Virus record (IMG/VR): IMGVR_UViG_3300047494_000050
Location: 1 to 41,902 of that record
Reading direction: 5' to 3' (one strand)
DNA from: a virus
Length of the DNA: 41,902 nucleotides
The notes below the pieces were generated by a model. It had not been told where the DNA came from and searched no databases. It saw only the letters and a list, made by a program, of their open reading frames with translations. Of the stretch, positions 25,095 through 32,499 are shown piece by piece (position 1 is the stretch's first letter; every line of letters begins with the position of its first letter). A program made the position numbers and the translations under genes.

Positions 25095-26186
25095 AAACCA
25101 GAAGCCCATCGCGCCAGCGAAGTTCGCGCCAGCGACGATGAGCGTGTAAACCGGCAGCGTGCCGGACACGTCAAAGAAGCTATCGAACTCGCCGCGAGCG
25201 ATGTAGTTTCTCGTGTTGAGAATGTAGTTGTTCGCGCGCTTTTTGATATCGGCTTCAAGGTCTGTAGCGCGACCGGCAGCGGCTTGCAGCGCGCGGCCCG
25301 GGTCGGCCGACCATTCCACATTCCCGTCCTTCCAAGACTCGGCGCCTTCGAGTTGAGCCAAGAATTGAGAGTTCAGGAGATTGCGGAATCCGATTTCGCA
25401 AACGATATCGCCGAGGTCGCGATTCGCGAGCGGGTTCACGAGATAGAACAGGTTGTTTGAAACCCGGACCTCGTACCCATTGATGCCGTAGAGTGATAAA
25501 GCACTCACGGCATTGACCAGAACCGAACGGAGTTGGTCGTTCGTGATTCGGACCTTGGTATATTCTACTCGGCAGTAGTCATTCGTTGGGGGAATGGCTG
25601 CGAAGTCGATATACCCACCGTCTTCGGAGGCATAAAAGTCTTGATATGGCACGAGCGGCGTCGCGCTCGCGCGGTCGGTTCCAAGATAAACTTGAACGGA
25701 GCTTCCGATGAGCTTTACCGGATTATCGTTCGGTAAGAACGACAGATAGAACCGAGCGGAAGAAGGGTCGGTGATAAACGGCATGACGTTCCCGCCCGAG
25801 GTCTCGGTCGGCGACGTGGATTCCGTCTGCGGGATACCCGGGTCGGAAATCCAGTTGTTCCGCATCGTGTCGAGCAAGTTGCTGATGCTCATGTCGTAGA
25901 GCGGTTGCGATGCGAAGAAGGGCCGCGAGGGCGGTAGCGTGCCCTGGGTAGTCGTGCCGTCCGGGAGAGTCACCGTGATTATGGGTTGTACCTGATAGAG
26001 GTCGTATTGGGCTCCGGAAACGTCAACGATATCCATGTTCGAAGTGTAGCCTTGGTAGGCCGCCACAGGTTCGAACGGGCCAAACCAATTCGGGGCGCCG
26101 CCGATATTGGCCGACTTGAGAAGGTTGTATCCGTTAAGAACGTAGTTGCCGCCGATATTGAAGGCCGGATGCGAAAATACGTTCAT
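25092..26186 (-). CDS. Head-tail connector region protein, unknown
   Basis: The protein has 364 residues. It has a Gly/Asn-rich N terminus, a beta-rich middle and a helical C-terminal part (AAAGRATDLEADIKKRANNYILNTRNYIARG). It lies two genes after the major capsid protein, where adaptor or head completion proteins are encoded. An AAGGAG site precedes the ATG at 26184-26186. No known family was recognised; involvement in the neck or as a minor capsid protein is the best guess. Confidence 0.65.
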   Translation of the reverse strand: MNVFSHPAFNIGGNYVLNGYNLLKSANIGGAPNWFGPFEPVAAYQGYTSNMDIVDVSGAQYDLYQVQPIITVTLPDGTTTQGTLPPSRPFFASQPLYDMSISNLLDTMRNNWISDPGIPQTESTSPTETSGGNVMPFITDPSSARFYLSFLPNDNPVKLIGSSVQVYLGTDRASATPLVPYQDFYASEDGGYIDFAAIPPTNDYCRVEYTKVRITNDQLRSVLVNAVSALSLYGINGYEVRVSNNLFYLVNPLANRDLGDIVCEIGFRNLLNSQFLAQLEGAESWKDGNVEWSADPGRALQAAAGRATDLEADIKKRANNYILNTRNYIARGEFDSFFDVSGTLPVYTLIVAGANFAGAMGFWF

Positions 26187-26203
26187 CGGTTACTCCTTCA
26201 AAG

Positions 26204-26698
26204 TTATGCGGTCTCCACGAGTTCGGTCATAGATGGGATTGCTGCGGCCGGGTCGTCCATGAACGAGTCGGAGAGAATCTCGATAGTCCCTTGCTCTTCA
26301 TGGTAATAAAGCTCGTCGCGCACGAGATTATTCTTCTCGTGCTGCGCGGCGGCGGCTTCGGCTTGCTTAATGCGGTACGCGGTGCGTACCGCGTCGTCGG
26401 ATTCGTCCGTCACGTCCTGTGGCAGGTCTCGGGGGCGTTCGCTATCAAGCTCGAGCGTAATGATTTCGTCGAGGTCGTAGCCTTGCTCGGCGTAGTTACC
26501 GGCAACTTGTGGAAGTTGCTTGAAAGTAATCGCCATCTTCGGCCAAAAGTTACCGTGGCCGTCGATAGAAAAAGCCGGGCCTGCTTTGAGAAACTTGAAT
26601 TTGATGATGGTCTTCTGCGGACCAGCGGTGCGTCTGCGTCGTACAACCGGAGTATCTGTGGTCTCGACAGTTGTATCGGATTTCTTAGGGCGTCCCAT
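26204..26698 (-). CDS. Unknown protein downstream of the major capsid gene
   Basis: The protein has 164 residues. A basic, disordered N terminus (MGRPKKSDT..., then RRRR) resembles the start of the portal protein here (MGRPRKAKT). A compact domain with GPAFSIDGHGNFWPKMAITF follows, then an acidic helical tail. It is the first gene after the capsid terminator. A head completion or capsid-associated function is plausible from position, but no motif proves it. Confidence 0.65.
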   Translation of the reverse strand: MGRPKKSDTTVETTDTPVVRRRRTAGPQKTIIKFKFLKAGPAFSIDGHGNFWPKMAITFKQLPQVAGNYAEQGYDLDEIITLELDSERPRDLPQDVTDESDDAVRTAYRIKQAEAAAAQHEKNNLVRDELYYHEEQGTIEILSDSFMDDPAAAIPSMTELVETA

Positions 26699-26749
26699 AT
26701 CGTTTATACTGCTCGTTTCGTATGTTTATTTAGAGTTTATCGAAAGAAA

Positions 26750-26774
26750 GGGAGGGTGCTGTCCACACCCTCCC
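26750..26774 (-). terminator. Intrinsic terminator after the major capsid gene
   Basis: On the minus strand GGGAGGGTG (26774-26766) pairs perfectly with CACCCTCCC (26758-26750) around a seven-base loop. TTTCTTTCG follows. It lies 13 nt beyond the capsid stop codon and probably limits transcription into the less abundant connector genes. Confidence 0.85.
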
Positions 26775-26787
26775 CTCCCGTTCCAGA

Positions 26788-28002
26788 CTACTGGACTTTG
26801 ACGATGAGGAAGTTCCGGAGGCAGTAGCCCGGACGCGCGAGCGCGACCTGCTTGCTGCGGCTGCGGTAGTTATAGAAACCATCCGCAGGCGTCTCCAGCG
26901 TTCCGTCCATCGGGTTGCCGCTCTCGAGTTCGAGGCGGTCCCACATCAGCGATGCGGGCTCGTCGCAGAACAGGATGCAATAACCGGCGGGAAGCCAGTT
27001 CTGCTTCTTCACGTTCATAACGAGGCCGAACCAGTTGATGGTGATAGCTCCTCGGAAGTCTTCCTTCTGGAACTCCGACCACATCTCTTCGGGCACGGCC
27101 TTCGCGGGGCTGTTGTTCAGACCCGAGCCCGTCACCAAAGCGACCGGGGTCGCCATGTTCTGGAGCGATTCCCAGACCGGTGCATCGCCCGAGACTGCTG
27201 CCTGCGGGATATACATGGTCTTGAAGTTGCGCCCGATTTGGATGCTGTGGGTGTTAATCGTCTGGACAACCTTCTTGGTGAGGCCGCCTTCCGAAGTGAG
27301 GTCATAGATGTTGACCGACGGGTAACCCGCCGGGATAACACCCGGATTCAGAACGTAAACGCTCTGACCCGCGAACGAACCACCGTTCGCGAAGTAGTTC
27401 ACGATGGAGGCCGCCGGGTCGTCCGTGACAACCGAAACCGAAGACGGATTCGCGAACACGGTGTTGAGCGCCATATTCGTGATACCGATTTCGAGGTAAC
27501 GGTCGAGGTTTTCGAGCGCATCCTTGCGCTCTTGCAACTTCGCCATATCGTACAGCGAGTTGAGGTTCGGCGTCATAACGCGCTCGGTCGTGATGGTCGT
27601 CGGCGCAACTTGCACGACGGTTTGATTCGTCGCGTAGTAATTCGTCGGACCCACGCCGAGGATACCCGCCTGCAAGACGTTGACCGGGTTGGTCGTCTTG
27701 GTGCGGAAGATGGCGATGCTGCCGAGCGGCCAGTTACGCATTTCCATAAAGTCGAGCGCGGGTGAATCGCGATAGACGTTAAGGACTTCGTAATCCGCTT
27801 CGACGGACTGAATCTCTGCAACACCAGCGGCGCTGGCGAGCATACGATTCATAAAACCGACGCTCTTCGCTACATCCTCTTGCGTGCGAGCGGCCGATTT
27901 ACCGGCAACTTCGCGAGCGAATGCGTTGAAACGCGCCTTGTCGAGAACTAACTGACCGTCCGGGCTCGACCCGGGAATCAGGAACTTTGATACTGCGGAC
28001 AT
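26788..28002 (-). CDS. Major capsid protein
   Basis: The protein has 404 residues. It has a helical N-terminal arm (residues 1-65), a beta-rich P-loop-like region (TTNPVNVLQAGILGVGPTNYY) and a long central helix (LYDMAKLQERKDALENLDRYLEIGI). This is consistent with an HK97-type shell protein. It follows the protease/scaffold gene, as usual, and has its own terminator. The ATG at 28000-28002 was preferred over one 63 nt upstream that would overlap the previous gene. The Shine-Dalgarno GGAG is 15 nt away, with a small hairpin in the spacer. Confidence 0.88.
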   Translation of the reverse strand: MSAVSKFLIPGSSPDGQLVLDKARFNAFAREVAGKSAARTQEDVAKSVGFMNRMLASAAGVAEIQSVEADYEVLNVYRDSPALDFMEMRNWPLGSIAIFRTKTTNPVNVLQAGILGVGPTNYYATNQTVVQVAPTTITTERVMTPNLNSLYDMAKLQERKDALENLDRYLEIGITNMALNTVFANPSSVSVVTDDPAASIVNYFANGGSFAGQSVYVLNPGVIPAGYPSVNIYDLTSEGGLTKKVVQTINTHSIQIGRNFKTMYIPQAAVSGDAPVWESLQNMATPVALVTGSGLNNSPAKAVPEEMWSEFQKEDFRGAITINWFGLVMNVKKQNWLPAGYCILFCDEPASLMWDRLELESGNPMDGTLETPADGFYNYRSRSKQVALARPGYCLRNFLIVKVQ

Positions 28003-28021
28003 TGTTTCTAACAATCGCTCC

Positions 28022-28537
28022 TTAGATGATTTGGAAGATGCCGAGCGGAATCGTGCGCTGGACAACTTGGCCCTTGAAGAGTAGGCGCTTCACGTCGCCG
28101 CCCTGGGCAACGCGCGGCTGACCGCTCGCGATACCGCAAGCCGTATCGAGGGCAACACCGCCGCCGAACGAGATTGCGCCCGTGGCGGAACCGGTGACGT
28201 ATTGGTCCGTCGCGACCTGGCATCCCGAGAGCGAGAGCAGAACCGAGGCGATTTGCCCTGCGGCAACCGACTCGTCGTAGACAGACGAGAGAACTTCCAG
28301 AACGGTCGGACCGCTCGTGGTGACCGGCTGCAAGAGCCAGCCCGTTTCACGCTGAATGCCACCGGTCGTAACCGACCCGGGAACTAGCGTACCGAGAGAG
28401 TTGCCGTAGGGGGACGGCGTGAGCGGCGACGCATCCGAGGTCTGCGCGACAAGCGCGAGACCCGAGAACGCAGCAGCGGCGATTTTGTAAACGCCCGTGA
28501 TAGAGCGGCCCTCGAAACCCTGATAGGGGGAAAGCAT
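28022..28537 (-). CDS. Possible capsid decoration protein
   Basis: The protein has 171 residues, rich in Gly, Ser, Thr and Val with few charges. Its sequence is beta-sandwich-like (VATDQYVTGSATGAISFGGGVAL). It lies between the scaffold and the major capsid gene, the place of lambda gpD-type decoration proteins or head fibres. An AAGGAGA site lies 11 nt before the ATG at 28535-28537. The function is inferred from position and composition. Confidence 0.65.
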   Translation of the reverse strand: MLSPYQGFEGRSITGVYKIAAAAFSGLALVAQTSDASPLTPSPYGNSLGTLVPGSVTTGGIQRETGWLLQPVTTSGPTVLEVLSSVYDESVAAGQIASVLLSLSGCQVATDQYVTGSATGAISFGGGVALDTACGIASGQPRVAQGGDVKRLLFKGQVVQRTIPLGIFQII

Positions 28538-28569
28538 ATTTGAGTTAGTCTCCTTTTATTTTCCCGTGA

Positions 28570-29085
28570 TTAGTACAGGAGCCCGACGGAAAGCGGCTCA
28601 TCGCCGTCAACCATCGACGCGCCAGTAGCGGGGACCGGGTTTACCGTGGGCCGAACATTGGCGAGCACGCGCGCCGGAGTTGCCTCCGCCTTCGCTTGCA
28701 TTGCCGCAATCGTGCGCTTCAGTTTGGCGTTTTCCAAACCGTCAACCGTGAGGCTCGCGAGCGACTTCGTGAAGTCGCCGAACGTCTCGGCTTTCTTCTC
28801 GTCTTCCGAGAAGGGATGAATTGCTTCGAGGGCTGCGAGACGCTCGGCCGCAAGGGCCGTGGCCTCGAACTCGGCGATTTTCGCCGTGGCCGTCGCGAGT
28901 TTTTCCGTGAGGTCGGCGATGGCCGTGTCCTTCTCGGAAATGCTCGCCGTCAGGGTCGCGACTTTCGCTTCGGCTTCCGCCTTGGCATCGACGACCACCT
29001 GATGGTCGGCGCTGGAAATCAGTTTACGCTGCGCCGTAAGCTCTGCAATTTTAGCGTCCAGAGCCTCAATTTCGGGGTCTTTCAT
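28570..29085 (-). CDS. Scaffold protein from an internal in-frame start
   Basis: An ATG at 29083-29085, in frame with the protease gene, has a strong AAGGAGA ribosome site nine bases upstream. The product would be the last 171 residues. It has an acidic/Ala-rich coiled coil (EIEALDAKIAELTAQRK ... ISEKDTAIADLTEKL) and a short C-terminal tail likely to bind the capsid protein. Scaffold proteins fill the procapsid and are then degraded by the protease. A GCGTAACA motif (29294-29320) lies about 210 nt upstream and could give a separate transcript. Confidence 0.75.
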   Translation of the reverse strand: MKDPEIEALDAKIAELTAQRKLISSADHQVVVDAKAEAEAKVATLTASISEKDTAIADLTEKLATATAKIAEFEATALAAERLAALEAIHPFSEDEKKAETFGDFTKSLASLTVDGLENAKLKRTIAAMQAKAEATPARVLANVRPTVNPVPATGASMVDGDEPLSVGLLY

Positions 29086-30258
29086 ACTGGAGTTCTCCTT
29101 GGTGATTTTGGGCTTTGTCGATTTGAGGCCCTGGCGTACAAGCGCGAGGGCGTGGTTTCGAACGGCGCTCGGGAGCGACGAAACCAAATGAATATCCCCC
29201 CGGGTGCCCATGAGGGCTCGGTATGCGGAAATCAAGCGGTTGCGGTCAAGCTCGCCTTTATCGTTCTTTATTTTGAACAGTCTCTTCTTATCTATATTAG
29301 GACGACCATTTGTTACGCTACCGAAGTCCATGCAAGAATAATTTACGGCGAAATCGCCATCTTTATTCTTTTTGTCGGCCGCTTCGTCTTCATGGGGGAA
29401 ATTATCCGCCGAGGCGGTGAGGATATCCGGATTACTCAGGCAGTCAGAACCCCACACATTCAGGTCGGTGGAATTAACGTCGCCCATGCCGGTCATTTCC
29501 GGCGGGGCCGACGGACCATCGTCCATTCCGGGAAAATAAGCCACGAGGCTCTTTTTACCGTTCGCGCTGGCTACCATACGGTAAGTCAGGGCAGTTTCGT
29601 CAGCCGGTTGGGCGACGTGGCCGACGCCGACGAAACTCTTAGGTTTCGCGGCGAAATAAACCGGGTTTCCGTCCTTAAAGGTATAGTTCCAGACTCCAGC
29701 GACCATTTTGCTCGGACCTACGCCGTCGGCGATATCCGGCAATCCAGCAGCGAGTCCATCGGCATATGGAATCTTTTCGAGAATCTTCTTGGGGTCGTTT
29801 TTATCGACGACCACGTAATTACCCTCGCTCGGAATAAAATCCATCTCTTGAGAGAATGAAGCGAGGATGCCTTCGCCGGGAGCGAAGTCGTCGGGAGCAA
29901 ACCCGAATGCTGATATCAGCGAACGCTCAAGTTTCGTAGAGATATCAATACCTTCATCGGTACGGGCGGCTTCCACGATGGAGCCACATACCGTATTCGT
30001 CTCACGTGGAACGAGCATCGAAGATTGGCCGAAACCTTTCTTTACATGCTCCAAGTCAACGGTCGAGCCAACGAGAGTGGAAATAAGGGCATCATCTACG
30101 TCCTCAGACAGGACGGTGAAGCCATTTTTATTAACTTGTGGAAACCAGGCTAAAATTCTGCCTGCCGTGCCGAAATGGCTGGCCGTCGGAGGAATCGTGG
30201 AAAGTAAAGGATTTGCCGGTGCTGCGGTGAAGGTTCTTACTGAGGATTTAAGCGGCAT
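28570..30258 (-). CDS. Capsid maturation protease fused to scaffold
   Basis: The protein has 562 residues. The N-terminal part (about 1-215) resembles prohead proteases: STVDLEHVKKG (His candidate H74), a SIVEAARTDEGIDISTKLE strand pair and LASFSQEMDF (Ser candidate). About 320-385 holds the small helical module with IDKKRLFKIKNDKG and LPSAVRNHALALV often seen after such proteases. Residues 392-562 are a coiled-coil scaffold. The ribosome site AAGGAGA lies inside the end of the upstream HNH gene, which overlaps by 11 nt. Protease and scaffold in one frame with an internal start is the lambda C/Nu3 arrangement. Confidence 0.8.
   Translation of the reverse strand: MPLKSSVRTFTAAPANPLLSTIPPTASHFGTAGRILAWFPQVNKNGFTVLSEDVDDALISTLVGSTVDLEHVKKGFGQSSMLVPRETNTVCGSIVEAARTDEGIDISTKLERSLISAFGFAPDDFAPGEGILASFSQEMDFIPSEGNYVVVDKNDPKKILEKIPYADGLAAGLPDIADGVGPSKMVAGVWNYTFKDGNPVYFAAKPKSFVGVGHVAQPADETALTYRMVASANGKKSLVAYFPGMDDGPSAPPEMTGMGDVNSTDLNVWGSDCLSNPDILTASADNFPHEDEAADKKNKDGDFAVNYSCMDFGSVTNGRPNIDKKRLFKIKNDKGELDRNRLISAYRALMGTRGDIHLVSSLPSAVRNHALALVRQGLKSTKPKITKENSSMKDPEIEALDAKIAELTAQRKLISSADHQVVVDAKAEAEAKVATLTASISEKDTAIADLTEKLATATAKIAEFEATALAAERLAALEAIHPFSEDEKKAETFGDFTKSLASLTVDGLENAKLKRTIAAMQAKAEATPARVLANVRPTVNPVPATGASMVDGDEPLSVGLLY
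29294..29320 (-). promoter_or_regulatory. Copy B of the GCGTAACA motif, inside the protease gene
   Basis: On the minus strand TAGCGTAACAAA (29320-29309) is followed after ten bases by CTAATAT. It is embedded in the protease coding frame, where such a match would not be selected for protein reasons. It lies upstream of the internal scaffold start, so it may drive a scaffold-only transcript. Confidence 0.4.
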
Positions 30259-30742
30259 GGGGATTCTCCTTAGTTAATTGATGGGGACAAACTCCACCAT
30301 GCTGGTGCTTGGCACAGTTGCAGTTCCAGCAAAGAAGTTGGAACCTGGGTGGAAAATGCTCGGATAGAGCACGGGAATATACCGAGTACGAAGAACAGGA
30401 CCGTTCATTTCTATTACCTATCGCCCGGCGCTCGGCCGCGCCGTCGTTGTTAACATGGTCTAGTGTCAGAAACCGTGGGTCGGATAGACCGCAGCAACTA
30501 CACTTACTGCCGTAGCCCTGAATTACTTTATCCCGCACCTCGGAGCGATACGCCCGGTTTGCGAGACTACGGTTTTTGCCGTGGACTTGTGAGGACCGTT
30601 GTCGCGAAATGCTATTCGCACAAGCCTTGGAACAAGTGAACGATAGCGGAGTTTTCCTAATATAGGAAGTTCCACATCGTACACAATCTGTAATTACCAA
30701 AGGCTCACCATTTCCGTAGAAATGCTCTAACCAAGTAGCCAA
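30248..30742 (-). CDS. HNH homing endonuclease
   Basis: The protein has 164 residues. It has an N-terminal zinc ribbon (C20, C23, C37, C41). The HNH core follows: CSCCG (C81, C84), FLTLDHVNNDG (H96 within DH), CWNCN (C138, C141) and H145/H148. It is inserted between portal and protease. The TTG start follows the portal stop directly, and the end overlaps the protease start by 11 nt, so this coding sequence contains the protease ribosome site. The perfect fit without disturbing neighbours is typical of homing endonucleases in phages. Confidence 0.88.
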   Translation of the reverse strand: MATWLEHFYGNGEPLVITDCVRCGTSYIRKTPLSFTCSKACANSISRQRSSQVHGKNRSLANRAYRSEVRDKVIQGYGSKCSCCGLSDPRFLTLDHVNNDGAAERRAIGNRNERSCSSYSVYSRALSEHFPPRFQLLCWNCNCAKHQHGGVCPHQLTKENPHAA

Positions 30743-32488
30743 CTATTTCTCACCTGCTCGTTTATTTCGGGGCGTAGAATTACCATCCGTCGGGTTTCCG
30801 GAGCCATCGCCTTCGTTTCCGCCCTTGTCGCGGTTCGGCGAGAGATTACCCTGGCTTGGCTCGAAGAGCGGGCGGGCCGGAGAGTTATTCATCGGCTCGC
30901 CGGGAGAACCGTCGGAAGTATTTCCGTACTTCTCGTGTTCGATTTGCTTCTGTTTCATCTCGTAATCGAAGTCCAGTCCATTTATGTCCATAAGGCTCTG
31001 GAGCGAGATGGCGCCTCTCGAGTAAAGGTCAGCGGCATTTGCGAGCCATTGGATGGCGTCGTGAAGCGAGTTCTGGTTGAAGGACGGCATGGGAATATCC
31101 GCAGCCGAGAAACCAGGCCGACTCACACCCGCACGGAGGCGGGTGTAGAGCGGGTAAAATAACTGCTCTTCGAGCAGCATTCGGATAGCTTTTACTTCCG
31201 TCCGAAGAAGCTCGACTTCCGCGACAGCCGCACCGAAGGTGCTGCTGCCGTCGTTCGACCACATAAAGGAAGGCAGGTTGAGCACTTCCTTGATTTCCTT
31301 TTCGACCTGCTGATATTTCTTGGGGTCGAAAACCTCGAGCGGTGGAACGACGTACCTGACCTGGGTGGTTGGGTCGCAGACGATGGTGAGCGCGTAATCC
31401 GGATGGGCGAATTGCGCCTGGAGTTTCTGTAACCGAAGGTCGTCCTGCGGGGTGTAGTTCGGGTCGGATGGGTCGCCCTCGGAAATGAGGGTGAGCATGT
31501 TCTTGACGTTCCAGGCAACGGCGAAGTCGCCAGCCGCCATGAGGCGATAGCGTTGCAGGGCGTCGAACGCACCTTGCAACGGCACGCCGTCGAGAACTTC
31601 CGAGTTCCGATTGAACGAAGCGTAGTTGTTTTCGATAACGGTATACGAGCCGTCGGCAAGCTCGATAGAGCCGAGAGCACTACCTTTATCCATTTGCGCT
31701 TTAATCTGTGCAATCCAGTAGTCCGGCATCGACTCGTACTGAGCTTTATTCTCCGGTCTCGTCCATGTGCCAGCGATAGAATCGCGCACGGCCGCAATCA
31801 TCGGAGCCGTAATCTTGATATAGAGCTTCGTCTTACCGAGAACTTTCTGGAAGCGGCAGGCCGTCGGCGGCAGCACTTGCATAAAGTCGAGTGGGCCGCC
31901 CTTCTCGCCTCCCCAATAAACTGCACAGATACCAATAGAGACTAAGCTCCAAACGATTTGGCGCAACTGCGTCTTGATAAACAGACGCCGGGTAGCCATG
32001 TCGTAGAAGTTCTTCGCAGCCGCATTATGCGTTTTATGCTCGAAGTCGTCGCAGATAAAGTCCGTCTTGACACGAACTGCCTTCGCGACGAACGGGTTCT
32101 CGAGCGCGTAGCGCATCGAGAGGACGATGACGGCCTCTGGATTGCGCGGGATGTTCATGTCGGCGACGGTGTGCCGCTTCGAGAACCTATCGTTTATTGA
32201 GATGTTGCCGTTCGGGAGTTGTCCGTTATCGAATCCAAGCGCGCGATACTGGCGCGCGAGGGCTTCGTCCGTCACGCGGCCGGTATATGACGCCGACTGC
32301 ATAAGATGAAGCTCTTCCTGGTCGTTCCACAGCGGATTGCGCGAGCCGAGTTGGCTGGCTCTGATAGCACCTTGAAGACGCTGAACCCAGACTTTATTCT
32401 CCGCCGGGCTAACCGGGACGAGTTCTCCCGAGGGCAGCGGCGCACTAAGCTCAGTTGCTAGTGTCTTCGCCTTACGCGGTCGTCCCAT
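30743..32488 (-). CDS. Portal protein
   Basis: The protein has 581 residues and is encoded directly after the terminase large subunit, the usual place for the dodecameric portal through which DNA enters the head. The size fits the SPP1/HK97 range. The middle contains helices and strands such as LRQIVWSLVSIGICAVYW and the C terminus is Gln/Asn/Pro-rich and disordered (MKQKQIEHEKYG and beyond). A clear AGGAGA site precedes the ATG at 32486-32488. The first residues (MGRPRKAKT) are basic. The assignment rests on order, size and overall character. Confidence 0.8.
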   Translation of the reverse strand: MGRPRKAKTLATELSAPLPSGELVPVSPAENKVWVQRLQGAIRASQLGSRNPLWNDQEELHLMQSASYTGRVTDEALARQYRALGFDNGQLPNGNISINDRFSKRHTVADMNIPRNPEAVIVLSMRYALENPFVAKAVRVKTDFICDDFEHKTHNAAAKNFYDMATRRLFIKTQLRQIVWSLVSIGICAVYWGGEKGGPLDFMQVLPPTACRFQKVLGKTKLYIKITAPMIAAVRDSIAGTWTRPENKAQYESMPDYWIAQIKAQMDKGSALGSIELADGSYTVIENNYASFNRNSEVLDGVPLQGAFDALQRYRLMAAGDFAVAWNVKNMLTLISEGDPSDPNYTPQDDLRLQKLQAQFAHPDYALTIVCDPTTQVRYVVPPLEVFDPKKYQQVEKEIKEVLNLPSFMWSNDGSSTFGAAVAEVELLRTEVKAIRMLLEEQLFYPLYTRLRAGVSRPGFSAADIPMPSFNQNSLHDAIQWLANAADLYSRGAISLQSLMDINGLDFDYEMKQKQIEHEKYGNTSDGSPGEPMNNSPARPLFEPSQGNLSPNRDKGGNEGDGSGNPTDGNSTPRNKRAGEK

Positions 32489-32499
32489 TCAGTTGTCTC

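Noticed and set aside
25983-25991. GGGTTGTAC resembling half of the operator-like repeat
   Set aside because: It lies inside a connector gene and matches only nine of 16 positions, without a promoter; probably chance.
28696-29859. A 387-codon open frame on the plus strand
   Set aside because: It is antisense to the protease/scaffold gene, is Arg- and Gly-rich like a mirror of Ala/Glu codons, has no ribosome site and would disrupt the order of the late genes.
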